Below the pieces are notes generated by a model that was given only the letters and a program-made list of their open reading frames with translations, did not search any database and was not told the origin of the DNA. A stretch of DNA of 58,610 nt from Allobosea sp. (GTDB taxonomy: Bacteria; Pseudomonadota; Alphaproteobacteria; Rhizobiales; Beijerinckiaceae): the NCBI GenBank assembly GCA_024231975.1, contig JAAEQB010000077.1, positions 1 through 58,610 of the forward strand, in the 5' to 3' direction. Shown here piece after piece: positions 45,260 to 53,543 of this stretch. The position numbers and the translations under genes are program-made. Each line of letters begins with the position of its first letter. The first letter of the stretch is position 1.

Positions 45260-45495
45260 TTTGGCTTACATCCTGATCAAGGGGTTGCGGTCACGAGCCG
45301 AATCCCTCCTTGCGGATGAATCCGGTCGAAGGCCTGTTGCGCATGACGCGCACGCCGCCCCGGGAGTGCCCGAGCCCCGCGCCGGATCGGCGTGCGGCGT
45401 AGCCACGGGTTCTATAGATCAATTCCAAGAAGCCCGCTACAGGCTCGATATGCGTCGGATGAAGAGCTAATGACGCTTCGGAAGACAGGCCCGGC

Positions 45496-46116
45496 GTGAC
45501 GCAATCTCGATTCCAGACCTTTGCCCTGACCGCCGAAGCGCTCGTCTGCCGCCGCGGCGGCCGTGCGATCTTCGACGGCGTCGGCTTTCGGCTGGAAAAT
45601 GGCGAGGCGATCGCGCTCACCGGCCGCAACGGCGCCGGCAAGTCGAGCCTGATCGCCATGCTGTGCGGCCGGCTGCGGCCCGAAGCGGGAGCGATCAAGC
45701 TCGACGGGCTCGGCGATATCCCGCTGGCTGAGGCGGCTCATCTCGTCGGCCATCGCGACGGGCTCAAGACCGCGCTGACGGCGGCGGAGAACCTGCGTTT
45801 CGCTGAGGAATTGCTCGGTCAGCCGGGACTCACCCCGGCCGAGGCGCTCGCCACGGTCGGCCTGCCGCATGCCGGGCCCTTGCCGGTCGGCTATCTCTCT
45901 GCCGGCCAGCGCCGCCGCGTGGCGCTGGCGCGGCTCCTGGTGGCGTCGCGGCCGATCTGGCTGCTGGACGAGCCAATGGCGGCGCTCGATGTCGGCTCGC
46001 AGGCGATGCTGTCGCAACTGATGCAGAGCCATCTTGCGGCGGGGGGCGCGATCCTGGCCGCGACGCACGGGCCGCTCGGCCTCGACGGCGCGCGCGAACT
46101 CAGGATCGGGCCATGA
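45496..46116 (+). CDS. ccmA: Heme exporter ATP-binding protein CcmA
   Basis: A 206-residue ABC ATPase of the cytochrome c maturation (system I) complex, which energises release of heme-loaded CcmE. Walker A is GRNGAGKSS (43-51), the signature is LSAGQRRRVALARL and Walker B IWLLDEPMAALD. The start is GTG 45496; no better ATG exists upstream in frame. Four bases overlap with ccmB (ATGA). Confidence 0.94.
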   Translation: MTQSRFQTFALTAEALVCRRGGRAIFDGVGFRLENGEAIALTGRNGAGKSSLIAMLCGRLRPEAGAIKLDGLGDIPLAEAAHLVGHRDGLKTALTAAENLRFAEELLGQPGLTPAEALATVGLPHAGPLPVGYLSAGQRRRVALARLLVASRPIWLLDEPMAALDVGSQAMLSQLMQSHLAAGGAILAATHGPLGLDGARELRIGP

Positions 46117-46778
46117 CGAGCGCCTTCCTGGCCATTCTCAGGCGCGATCTTGCTTTGGCGGTGCGGGCCGGCGGTGGCGGCGAGCTGGCGCTGGTCTTCT
46201 TCCTCACTGTCGTCGTGCTGATCCCGTTCGCGCTCGGGCCCGACCTCAACCTCCTGTCTCGGATCGGCCCGGCCATCCTCTGGCTGGGGGCGCTGCTGGC
46301 GACGCTGATCGGGCTCGACCGGCTGTTCCAGGCCGATGAGGAGGACGGCTCGCTCGACCTGATCCGCGGCGCGCCGCTGCCATTGGAGCTCGCCGTCTTC
46401 GCTAAGGCGCTGGCGCATTGGCTGACGACAGGCCTGCCGCTGACCCTGGCCGCGCCACTGCTCGGCCTGCTCGTCGCCCTGCCAGCGGAAGGTGTCGTGC
46501 CACTGACCGCGAGTCTCGCCTTGGGAACGCCGGCGCTGAGCTTCATCGGGGCGGCGGCCGCGGCGCTGACCGCGAATCTCCGCCGCGGCGGCCTGATCCT
46601 GCCGATCCTGGTCGCGCCGCTCTGCGTGCCCGTGCTGATCTTCGGGGTCTCGGCTTCGGACGCTGCACGCGGGCCGATGCCGCTGCAAAGCCCGCTGCTG
46701 ATTCTGGCCGCCTCGTCGCTGATGGCCGCGGCTGTCGGCTGTATCGCGGCGGCGGCGGCGCTGCGCCAGCCGGACTGA
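46113..46778 (+). CDS. ccmB: Heme exporter permease CcmB
   Basis: A 221-residue inner-membrane protein with six hydrophobic helices. LAILRRDLALAVRAGGGGEL and the EDGSLDLIRGAPLPLELAVF segment are conserved in CcmB, as is the end of the loop before HWLTTGLPL. It couples to ccmA through an ATGA overlap and works with CcmA and CcmC. The gene downstream is on the opposite strand, so ccmC is not in the same uninterrupted run. Confidence 0.95.
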   Translation: MTSAFLAILRRDLALAVRAGGGGELALVFFLTVVVLIPFALGPDLNLLSRIGPAILWLGALLATLIGLDRLFQADEEDGSLDLIRGAPLPLELAVFAKALAHWLTTGLPLTLAAPLLGLLVALPAEGVVPLTASLALGTPALSFIGAAAAALTANLRRGGLILPILVAPLCVPVLIFGVSASDAARGPMPLQSPLLILAASSLMAAAVGCIAAAAALRQPD

Positions 46779-46782
46779 GGCT

Positions 46783-47013
46783 TCAGATTTCGGACAACAC
46801 CTCGCCGCTGTCGAGCTCCAGTGCGCAGCCGAACTTCGCTGCCAGTCCTGCGACGGCGGCAGCGATATCCTCGAGCGCGACATTGTCATCGATGAAGCGG
46901 CGCTGGACCTCTTCGGCGGCGCCGAAGACGTCGACCACCCGCGATTGGCCGGCCTTGGACCGGACCGTCGTCTCGATGTCGCGCAGCATGGGATCGGAAA
47001 GCTTGATGAGCAT
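46783..47013 (-). CDS. Hypothetical 76-residue protein
   Basis: A small acidic protein (MLIKLSDPMLRDIETTVRSK, then residues 21-76 mostly helical, ending GCALELDSGEVLSEI). No family is recognised and no signal or membrane segment is present. A strong ribosome site TAGGAGGG eight bases before ATG 47013 supports translation. It lies between ccmB and ccmC on the opposite strand, divergent from the ribbon-helix-helix gene at 47219. Confidence 0.7.
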   Translation of the reverse strand: MLIKLSDPMLRDIETTVRSKAGQSRVVDVFGAAEEVQRRFIDDNVALEDIAAAVAGLAAKFGCALELDSGEVLSEI

Positions 47014-47153
47014 GACAATCCCTCCTAGTTGGAAAGCTAGCCGAACGCGGGAGGAGGGGCAAGAAGAAAATCTAATTATTTCAGTTAGTTAGTAAGATAT
47101 GCCGCTGGCGCCTGAATGGCATGACGCTAAGGTACGGCCGACACCGCCACCGC

Positions 47154-47181
47154 TTGCGAATGAGCAATCTGCGCTCATATA
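47154..47181 (+). promoter_or_regulatory. Sigma-70-like promoter candidate for the 47219 gene
   Basis: TTGCGA (47154-47159) and CATATA (47176-47181) with 16 bases between, about 37 bases before ATG 47219. It lies beside an AT-rich patch (47070-47100) unusual for this genome. The match is moderate. Confidence 0.4.
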
Positions 47182-47218
47182 GTCACCTACTCATTTTCAG
47201 CGCGATGGGGGCGCGTCG

Positions 47219-47461
47219 ATGGCGGATCTGGAACGCGGCGAACGGCTGCAGATCATGCTGAGCATGGACGAGCTGCGCGCCGTCGAGAACTGGCGTTTCG
47301 AGAAGCGCATGCCGAGCCGCGCGGCAGCGGTCCGCGAATTGCTCAGGCGTGGGCTCGCGGCCGAAGGCTTCCTGACCGCCGGCGAGGGCGTGACCTCCGG
47401 TCGCTTCGGCGTCGTCGATAAGGCCGGCGCCGATGCGTCCCGCGAGCCTGACGACAAATAG
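47219..47461 (+). CDS. Small ribbon-helix-helix-like protein
   Basis: An 80-residue protein. The segment RLQIMLSMDELRAVENWRFE then RMPSRAAAVRELLRRGLAAE has the strand-helix-helix layout of ribbon-helix-helix DNA-binding proteins. The C-terminal 25 residues are polar. There is no toxin-like partner on the same strand, so a regulator is more likely than an antitoxin. Start ATG 47219 has only a weak GGGGGCG before it. It lies about 100 bases before ccmC. Confidence 0.68.
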   Translation: MADLERGERLQIMLSMDELRAVENWRFEKRMPSRAAAVRELLRRGLAAEGFLTAGEGVTSGRFGVVDKAGADASREPDDK

Positions 47462-47562
47462 AAGCCTCATCGTCGCAGGCACCGCTCCTCGATTGTGAGC
47501 CGGGCCGGCGATTGCTACATGCTCTCTGGTCGAAAGAAGAGCAGAGCCGGCCACAATCCTTC

Positions 47563-48321
47563 ATGGCGAGCCTTACCGAACTGGCCAATCCGGCGCGTTT
47601 CATGCGCCTCTCGAGCGTCTTGCTGCCCTGGCTTTCGGGTGCGGCGGCGCTGCTGCTCGCCATCGGCTTCTATCTCGTCTGGTTCGTCGCGCCTTCGGAC
47701 TATCAGCAGGGCGAAACCATCAAGATCATGTACATCCATGTGCCGGCCGCCTGGCTGGCGCTGATGTTCTATTCGATGATGACGCTGTCGGCGCTCGGCG
47801 TGCTGGTCTGGCGCCATCCGCTCGCCGACGTCGCCCAGCAGGCGGCAGCGCCGATAGGTGCCTGCTTTGCACTGATCTGCCTGCTCACCGGCTCGTTCTG
47901 GGGCAAGCCGATGTGGGGCACCTATTGGGTCTGGGATGCGCGCCTGACCTCGATGCTGGTGCTGTTCCTCATCTATCTCGGCCTGATCGCGCTGCGCCGT
48001 GCCATCGACGAGCCGTCGCGGGCCGGGCGCGCCGTCGCGATCATGACGCTGGTCGGCTGCGTCAACATCCCGATCATCAAGTTCTCGGTCGACTGGTGGA
48101 GCACCTTGCACCAGCCGGCCTCGGTGCTGCGGCTGGGCGGCCCGACCATCCATTCATCGATGCTCTGGCCGCTGGTGATCACCGCGATCGGCTTCACCTT
48201 GCTGGCGCTGGCACTGCATTGCGCCGCCATGCAGGCCGAGATCCTGCGCCGGCGGGTGCGGACGCTGACGATCTTCGAGGCCGAGCGGCTCGACCGGCTC
48301 TCGCTGCAGGCAGCGCAATGA
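47563..48321 (+). CDS. ccmC: Heme transporter/export permease CcmC
   Basis: A 252-residue inner-membrane protein that delivers heme to CcmE. Six helices are visible, with the WWD-type heme-handling motif GTYWVWDARLTSMLVLFLIY. Conserved His residues lie in MYIHVPAAW and WWSTLHQP. ATG 47563 (MASLTELANP) is taken as the start; a TTG at 47512 would add 17 non-conserved residues. Its stop overlaps the ccmD start (ATGATG). Confidence 0.94.
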   Translation: MASLTELANPARFMRLSSVLLPWLSGAAALLLAIGFYLVWFVAPSDYQQGETIKIMYIHVPAAWLALMFYSMMTLSALGVLVWRHPLADVAQQAAAPIGACFALICLLTGSFWGKPMWGTYWVWDARLTSMLVLFLIYLGLIALRRAIDEPSRAGRAVAIMTLVGCVNIPIIKFSVDWWSTLHQPASVLRLGGPTIHSSMLWPLVITAIGFTLLALALHCAAMQAEILRRRVRTLTIFEAERLDRLSLQAAQ

Positions 48322-48491
48322 TGGATATGCTCGGACCTCATGCCGGCTTCATCCTCGCCGCCTATCTGGCTGCGGCCGTGATCCTCGGCGGTCTCGCTGC
48401 CGTGATCGTGCTCGATCGGCGGGCGCAGAGGCGGGCGCTGGCGGCGCTGGAAGAGCGTGGCGCCGGCCGTCGCGGCGGTAACGTGGCATGA
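48318..48491 (+). CDS. ccmD: Heme exporter protein CcmD
   Basis: A 57-residue single-pass membrane protein that stabilises the CcmABC-CcmE complex. MMDMLGPHAGFILAAYLAAA, then a hydrophobic helix and a basic tail (VLDRRAQRRALAALEERG), are typical of CcmD. It is frame-coupled by overlaps at both ends (with ccmC and ccmG). The overlap and order make the call firm despite the small size. Confidence 0.92.
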   Translation: MMDMLGPHAGFILAAYLAAAVILGGLAAVIVLDRRAQRRALAALEERGAGRRGGNVA

Positions 48492-49084
48492 GCGAGGTCA
48501 CCGCCACGCCGCCGCGGCGCTCGCCCTGGCTCTACGCCATCCCGCTGCTGGTTTTCGCCGCGCTGGCCGCCGTGTTTGCGAAGGGACTGTTCTCTGGCGA
48601 CGCCAGCAAGGTTCCATCGGCTTTGATCGGCAAGCCGGCCCCGGCGGTGACATTGGCCCCGCTCGAAGGCTTGCTGCGCGACGGCCAGCCCGTTCCCAGC
48701 TTCGGCATGGCGGATCTGGCGAAAGGCAAGGCGACGATCGTCAACGTCTTTGCCAGCTGGTGCGCACCCTGCCGGGTCGAGCACCCGTTCCTCGTCGCCA
48801 TGGCCGATTCGGCGGCGGTTAAGCAGGGCAAGGTCGCGTTGGTCGGCTTCAACTACAAGGACGAGGCCGAGAACGCCCGCCGCTTCCTCGGCGCGCTCGG
48901 CAATCCGTATTCCGCCGTCGGCGTCGATCGTGCCGGCCGCGCTGCGATCGACTGGGGCGTTTACGGCGTGCCCGAGACCTTCCTGATCGGGCCGGACGGG
49001 CGCATCCTCGACAAGCATGTCGGCCCGCTTGACGGGCAGGCAGCGTCGCGGATGCTGGCGAAGGCCGCGGCGCTGGTGAAGTGA
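48488..49084 (+). CDS. ccmG: Thiol:disulfide interchange protein CcmG/DsbE
   Basis: A 198-residue periplasmic thioredoxin-like protein anchored by an N-terminal helix (WLYAIPLLVFAALAAVFA). It reduces apocytochrome c cysteines for heme attachment. The active site is NVFASWCAPCRVEHP (Cys92, Cys95). GVPETFLIGPDGRI has the cis-Pro loop, and NYKDEAENARRFLG is the CcmG insert. It overlaps ccmD by four bases. Convergent with purQ, ten bases apart. Confidence 0.94.
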   Translation: MSEVTATPPRRSPWLYAIPLLVFAALAAVFAKGLFSGDASKVPSALIGKPAPAVTLAPLEGLLRDGQPVPSFGMADLAKGKATIVNVFASWCAPCRVEHPFLVAMADSAAVKQGKVALVGFNYKDEAENARRFLGALGNPYSAVGVDRAGRAAIDWGVYGVPETFLIGPDGRILDKHVGPLDGQAASRMLAKAAALVK

Positions 49085-49094
49085 CGGCCTGAGG

Positions 49095-49790
49095 TCAGGC
49101 CGCCTTCTTGCCGTTGACCAGGCTCGCGAACATGCCGCGACCATCGGTGCCGCCGACGAGGCCGTCGATCAGGTTCTCCGGATGCGGCATCAGGCCGAGC
49201 ACGTTGCGGTTCGGCGAGTAAATGCCCGCAATGTGGTTGAGCGAGCCGTTCGGATCGGCCTCGGCCGTGATCTGGCCTTCGGCGTCACAATAGCGGAAGG
49301 CGACCAGGCCTTCGCCTTCGAGCCGGGCCAGGGTTTCCGGATCGCAGATATAGTTGCCCTCGCCATGGGCGATGCAGACATCGATCACCTGCCCCTTGGC
49401 ATAGGCCGAGGTGAAGGTGGTGTCGTTGCGCTCGACCTTGAGGTGCTGGCGCTTGCAGACGAATTTCAGATTGGCGTTGCGGGCGAGGACGCCCGGCAGC
49501 AGGCCGGACTCGCAGGCGATCTGGAAGCCGTTGCAGATGCCGAGGACGAGGCCGCCGCGCGCCGCATGGGCCCGCGTCGCGTCCATGATGTGGGCGCGCC
49601 CGGCGATGGCGCCGCAGCGCAGATAGTCGCCATAGGAGAAGCCGCCGGGCAGGACGACGAGGTCGGTTCCGGCCGGCAATTCATGATCGGCGTGCCAGAC
49701 ATGCGCGACGGTCGCGCCGGCCTGGCGCAGCGCCTTGGCGACGTCGCCGTCGCGGTTCGAGCCCGGGAAGGTGATGACGGCGGCGCGCAT
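49095..49790 (-). CDS. purQ: Phosphoribosylformylglycinamidine synthase subunit PurQ
   Basis: Glutaminase subunit of FGAM synthase in purine synthesis. It has 231 residues with a class I amidotransferase fold: Cys86 in LGICNGFQIACESG, and His203-Glu205 in MPHPENL. VITFPGSNRDGDVAKAL opens the protein. It follows purS with three bases between, a conserved pair. PurL, the third subunit, is not encoded in the window. Confidence 0.96.
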   Translation of the reverse strand: MRAAVITFPGSNRDGDVAKALRQAGATVAHVWHADHELPAGTDLVVLPGGFSYGDYLRCGAIAGRAHIMDATRAHAARGGLVLGICNGFQIACESGLLPGVLARNANLKFVCKRQHLKVERNDTTFTSAYAKGQVIDVCIAHGEGNYICDPETLARLEGEGLVAFRYCDAEGQITAEADPNGSLNHIAGIYSPNRNVLGLMPHPENLIDGLVGGTDGRGMFASLVNGKKAA

Positions 49791-49793
49791 CGG

Positions 49794-50036
49794 TCAGGCT
49801 CCGAGTTCGACGCGGTAATTCTCGATCACGGTGTTGGCGAGGAGCTTCTCGCACGCGGCCTTGAGCGCGGCCTCGGCAGCGGCCTTGTCTGCGCCGTCGA
49901 GCTCGATGTCGAAGACCTTGCCCTGGCGGACCGAGCCGACGCCCTCAATGCCGAGGGATTTCAGCGCGCCCTCGATCGCCTTGCCCTGCGGGTCGAGCAC
50001 GCCGGTCTTGAGGGTGACGGTGACGCGGGCTTTCAT
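49794..50036 (-). CDS. purS: Phosphoribosylformylglycinamidine synthase subunit PurS
   Basis: An 80-residue subunit bridging PurQ and PurL. ARVTVTLKTGVLDPQGKAIE, then SLGIEGVGSVRQGKVFDIEL, is the classic PurS sequence. Directly upstream of purQ. The next gene upstream on the strand is an ankyrin protein, not purC, with 55 bases between. Confidence 0.95.
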   Translation of the reverse strand: MKARVTVTLKTGVLDPQGKAIEGALKSLGIEGVGSVRQGKVFDIELDGADKAAAEAALKAACEKLLANTVIENYRVELGA

Positions 50037-50091
50037 CGTGATCTCCGGGCGGAACTGTTGGGGGGTGCCTTAACGGTGAATCGGCGCAGGC

Positions 50092-50532
50092 TCAACTCTT
50101 TGTCGCGCCTGCCGCCGGGGCGATGGTGACGCGGCCATCCAGCAGACCCTGCAGATAGTCGAGCACGGGGCGCGCTGGCTCGCCGCCCATCTTGGCATGT
50201 GCGAGCAGCGGGATGCCGTGTGGGCCGGCTGCGGTCAGAGCGTCCGGCACGACGGCGAGATGGGTGCGGACGAGGTCGAGATGTCCGAGCATCGCCGCGG
50301 CGAAGACGTCCATGCGCGCCCCCCGCGCGAGCAGGAACTCGGCGATCTCGCGTCGCCCGGTATGGGCGGCTGCGCCGAGACCGCTTTCCCAATCGCCGCC
50401 GCCCCAGTCCCAGGCTGCGTTCACCAGGGTCGGATGTTCGCTGATGAGCGTGGTGACCTGCTCCAGATTGCCATGCGCGGCGCGGACGAAATCCTGGACG
50501 AGCCGGGGGTCGAGCTGCGACTTGTCGCCCAT
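50092..50532 (-). CDS. Ankyrin-repeat protein
   Basis: A 146-residue soluble protein with two to three ankyrin-like repeats (residues 15-90), such as VRAAHGNLEQVTTLISEHPT, GLGAAAHTGRREIAEFLLAR, and FAAAMLGHLDLVRTHL. The C-terminal part (GIPLLAHAKMGGEPARPVLD) may complete a further repeat. Such proteins serve as protein-binding modules; the partner is unknown. The gene lies between the lipoprotein gene and purS on the same strand. Confidence 0.8.
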   Translation of the reverse strand: MGDKSQLDPRLVQDFVRAAHGNLEQVTTLISEHPTLVNAAWDWGGGDWESGLGAAAHTGRREIAEFLLARGARMDVFAAAMLGHLDLVRTHLAVVPDALTAAGPHGIPLLAHAKMGGEPARPVLDYLQGLLDGRVTIAPAAGATKS

Positions 50533-50564
50533 CGGGGCCTCCTGCTCTTCGGCCGAACGCGACG

Positions 50565-51137
50565 TCAGCGGCTCGCCCAGGTGGCGCGGGCGAAATCCTG
50601 GGCGGCTTGCGAATCATCGGTCACGGCGATCGCCATGGATAGCGTGTTGTCCTTGCGCGCGTAGAGGATCGCGGTCGCGGCCAGGCGGCCGCCGTCCTTG
50701 GCGCGGATCTCGACCAGGATGCCGTCGGTCCCGTCCTGCTTGAAGCGGGAGACGGTCGTGGTGCTCTTCGGCTTCTCGGTTTGCTTGGCCTTGGGGCGCT
50801 TCGAGAACTCCCGCGCCAGCCGCGCCGGGTTGAGCGCAAGTGTTCGCGCCATGTCGGCAGCCTCGCGACCCTCGAAGCTCAGGAGCGCGGCGACGCCTGG
50901 ACGGGCGCAATCCTGCGGCGTGCAAAACACCATCGCCTTGGGGTTGATGCCGTCGTTGACCACCCAGTTCTGGATCGGCAGCGGCTCCCAGCCGCGCCCG
51001 GCGGCGAGCTGGACCAGGCCCGGCCCGAAATGATCGGCGCAGCCGGCGATCAGCAGCAGACCGAGCGCGAGCGCGCCCAAACGCAAACGGGAGCGCAAGC
51101 GCCCCCGTCCGGCCGTCAGAGAAGCGGTAGCCGTCAC
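50565..51137 (-). CDS. Hypothetical lipoprotein
   Basis: A 190-residue protein of unknown function. A basic N-terminus and hydrophobic GALALGLLLIAGC form a lipoprotein signal with Cys32. The mature part has WEPLPIQNWVVNDGINPKAM, a CTPQDC pair, and a C-terminal domain ending DFARATWASR. GTG 51137 starts two bases after the purC stop; GTG 51143 is also possible. The context suggests co-transcription with purC, but no link to purine synthesis is apparent. Confidence 0.72.
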   Translation of the reverse strand: MTATASLTAGRGRLRSRLRLGALALGLLLIAGCADHFGPGLVQLAAGRGWEPLPIQNWVVNDGINPKAMVFCTPQDCARPGVAALLSFEGREAADMARTLALNPARLAREFSKRPKAKQTEKPKSTTTVSRFKQDGTDGILVEIRAKDGGRLAATAILYARKDNTLSMAIAVTDDSQAAQDFARATWASR

Positions 51138-51139
51138 GC

Positions 51140-51904
51140 TCACTGCACGAGGCGCGGCCCGGTCGGGCCCGGCTTTTCGTTCTCGCCGAGAATGCCGAGG
51201 CGGCGCGCCACCTCGGTATAGGCCTCGATCAGGCCGCCCAGGTCGCGGCGGAAGCGGTCCTTGTCCATCTTGTCCTTTGACCTGATGTCCCAGAGCCGGC
51301 AGGAATCGGGGCTGATCTCGTCGGCGACGACGATGCGCATCATGTCGCCTTCCCAGAGCCGGCCGCATTCCATCTTGAAGTCGACCAGGCGGATGCCGGC
51401 GCCGAGGAACAGGCCGGAGAGGAAGTCGTTGACGCGGATGGCGAGCGCCATGATGTCGTCGATCTCCTGCGGCGTCGCCCAGCCGAAGGCGGTGATGTGC
51501 TCTTCGGAGACCATCGGGTCACCGAGCGCGTCGTTCTTGTAATAGAACTCGATGATCGAGCGCGGCAGCTGGGTGCCCTCCTCGATGCCGAGCTTGGTCG
51601 AGAGCGAGCCGGCCGCGACATTGCGGACCACGACCTCGAGCGGAATGATCTCGACCTCGCGAATCAGCTGCTCGCGCATGTTCAGTCGGCGGATGAAGTG
51701 CGTGGGCACGCCGATGTCGTTGAGATTGCTGAAGATGTGCTCGGAGATGCGGTTGTTGAGCACGCCCTTGCCGTCGATCACTTCGTGCTTCTTGGCATTG
51801 AAGGCGGTCGCGTCGTCCTTGAAATGCTGGATCAGCGTTCCAGGCTCCGGTCCCTCATAGAGGACCTTCGCCTTGCCTTCGTAAATGCGACGGCGGCGGT
51901 TCAT
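51140..51904 (-). CDS. purC: SAICAR synthetase PurC
   Basis: Enzyme joining aspartate to CAIR in purine synthesis. The 254 residues match the compact bacterial PurC: RRRIYEGKAKVLYEGPEPGT, DGKGVLNNRISEHIF, LVDFKMECGR and DEISPDSCRLWD. ATG 51904 gives the family start; the open frame further upstream is not conserved. It heads a minus-strand run leading to purS and purQ. Its promoter lies in the 376-base divergent gap to the gene at 52281. Confidence 0.96.
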   Translation of the reverse strand: MNRRRRIYEGKAKVLYEGPEPGTLIQHFKDDATAFNAKKHEVIDGKGVLNNRISEHIFSNLNDIGVPTHFIRRLNMREQLIREVEIIPLEVVVRNVAAGSLSTKLGIEEGTQLPRSIIEFYYKNDALGDPMVSEEHITAFGWATPQEIDDIMALAIRVNDFLSGLFLGAGIRLVDFKMECGRLWEGDMMRIVVADEISPDSCRLWDIRSKDKMDKDRFRRDLGGLIEAYTEVARRLGILGENEKPGPTGPRLVQ

Positions 51905-52280
51905 CGGGACATACCGTGGCTTGAGGAAATCCAAAGGGTCGGCCTCTCTCTGGTCGCGGTCGCCCGCGGCGGGATCATGGCCCTGTTCAGCACGCTCTCG
52001 CGCAATCCCGTTGCTCTGTCGAGTTCGATCTTGGCGCGCCGGTCTGGCTGGTTCATGCGGGCCTCGCTCCATTGGAAGCTCGCCACGCTCGCGCTATATG
52101 GGCCTTTCGCGTCGCAAACGCAACAAAGGGCCTGACGCACAAGCTTTGAGCCCGATTCCGGCGAGCTTGATCGGCCCAAGCGGCAGGAGGGCTCTAGCCC
52201 GCACCGCCATCACATTGCTATATGGCGAAGCTGATATCGCGCCGCAGCAAGATTGCCGCTCCGAAGAGGATAAAAGCCAG
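51905..52280. promoter_or_regulatory. Divergent regulatory region purC / ATPase inhibitor zeta
   Basis: A 376-base gap without a convincing gene. Around 52072-52130 it has back-to-back promoter-like sequences: plus strand TTGGAA-16-CTATAT (52072-52099), and minus strand TTGCGT-17-CATATA ending near 52095. A second CTATAT lies near 52219 before the zeta gene. GGGCTCTAGCCC is a short palindrome near 52190. No riboswitch-like fold was recognised. Confidence 0.4.
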
Positions 52281-52604
52281 ATGACCACCTTCGACCAGCG
52301 CAAGGACGCCTACGAGAACAAGTTCGCGCATGACGAGGAGCTGCGCTTCAAGGCGACGGCCCGGCGCAACAAGCTGCTCGGCCTGTGGGCAGCGGAGAAG
52401 CTCGGCAAGAGCGGCGCCGATGCCGAGGCCTATGCCAAATCGGTCGTGCTCGCCGATTTCGAGGAAGCCGGCGACGACGACGTGCTGCGCAAGGTCAAGG
52501 CCGATTTCGCCGCGGGCGGCGTCGCGGTCGCCGATGACGAGATCCGCCGGACGATGACCGAGCTGCTGATCAAGGCCGCCGACGAGATCCAGGCCGGCCG
52601 CTGA
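52281..52604 (+). CDS. F1-ATPase inhibitor subunit zeta (DUF1476)
   Basis: A 107-residue helical protein of the alphaproteobacterial zeta family, which blocks reverse rotation of F1F0-ATP synthase, like mitochondrial IF1. The N-terminal inhibitory stretch is MTTFDQRKDAYENKFAHDEE, then LRFKATARRNKLLGLWAAEK, and a C-terminal four-helix part ending LIKAADEIQ. The start follows GAAGAGGAT. It is separate from any atp genes here. Zeta function is established in Paracoccus; regulation in this organism is inferred. Confidence 0.92.
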   Translation: MTTFDQRKDAYENKFAHDEELRFKATARRNKLLGLWAAEKLGKSGADAEAYAKSVVLADFEEAGDDDVLRKVKADFAAGGVAVADDEIRRTMTELLIKAADEIQAGR

Positions 52605-52748
52605 ACGAGGCTCGGGCGCAAGGTGGCTTTCGCTGCATTGCGCCCTTGAGCGGGGCGCATGCCGCATGGTTTGCCTTTCGCCGCCGGTTCGGTCCAGGGT
52701 CGCCGGACCCGCCAGTGGTGAAGAGCGGGCAACCGGAAGAATGCGCTC

Positions 52749-53534
52749 ATGACCGCCGCCAAGCCGACCGTGCTGTCCTCGCTCGCCGACCGCCTCGCCA
52801 AGGGCGAGACGCTGCTCTCCGCCTGGTGCGGGCTGCCCGATCCGAGCGTCGCTGCGATCCTGGCGCAGGAGGGCTTCGATGCGGTCACACTCGACATGCA
52901 GCACGGCCCGATCACGCTCGCCGAGGTGATCCGGGCGATCCCGCTGATCAATGCCGCCGGCAAGCCGGCGATCGCGCGCATTCCGGTCGGCGAGTTCCAG
53001 AACGTCTCGAAGCTGTTCGATTCCGGCGCCTCCGGCGTGATCGCGCCGATGATCAACACGATCGAGGATGCGCGCCGGCTCGCGGCCTATGCCAAGTACC
53101 CGCCGCTCGGCGAGCGCAGCTGGGGCAGCTATGGCGGCCTCGGCGCCTCCGGCCTCGACCAGAACAGCTACCTCCGGCAGGCCAACGACTTCTCGCTGAC
53201 CTTCGCGATGATCGAGACCCGCGAAGCGATGGCGATCGTCGACGACATCCTCGCGCTCGACGGGATCGACGCGCTCTTCGTCGGCCCGTCCGATCTCTCG
53301 ATCGCGCTCTCGGGCGGCGCCTCGGTCAACGCCTCGGCCAAGGAGGTCGACGATGCGCTGCGCCATATCGTGGCGCGGGCGAACGCGGTGAAAAAGCCGG
53401 TCGCGTTCTATGCGGCGACGGCCGAGCGGGCCAAGCAGGGCGTTGAGCTGGGCGCGCGCCTGGTCACGGTGATGAGCGACACCGGCCTGCTGCGTGCGGC
53501 GAGCCAAGCGGCGCTCAAGGTGATCAAGGGCTGA
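52749..53534 (+). CDS. HpcH/HpaI family aldolase (pyruvate-type class II)
   Basis: A 261-residue TIM-barrel enzyme that cleaves or forms 4-hydroxy-2-oxo acids with a divalent metal. GFDAVTLDMQHGPITLAEVI, RIPVGEFQNVSKLFDSGASG, then AMIETREAM with the metal Glu, and FVGPSDLSIALSG with the Asp, mark the family (HpaI/GarL/RhmA). The exact substrate cannot be told. ATG 52749 is the family start. It stands alone. Confidence 0.9.
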   Translation: MTAAKPTVLSSLADRLAKGETLLSAWCGLPDPSVAAILAQEGFDAVTLDMQHGPITLAEVIRAIPLINAAGKPAIARIPVGEFQNVSKLFDSGASGVIAPMINTIEDARRLAAYAKYPPLGERSWGSYGGLGASGLDQNSYLRQANDFSLTFAMIETREAMAIVDDILALDGIDALFVGPSDLSIALSGGASVNASAKEVDDALRHIVARANAVKKPVAFYAATAERAKQGVELGARLVTVMSDTGLLRAASQAALKVIKG

Positions 53535-53543
53535 GCATGTTGC

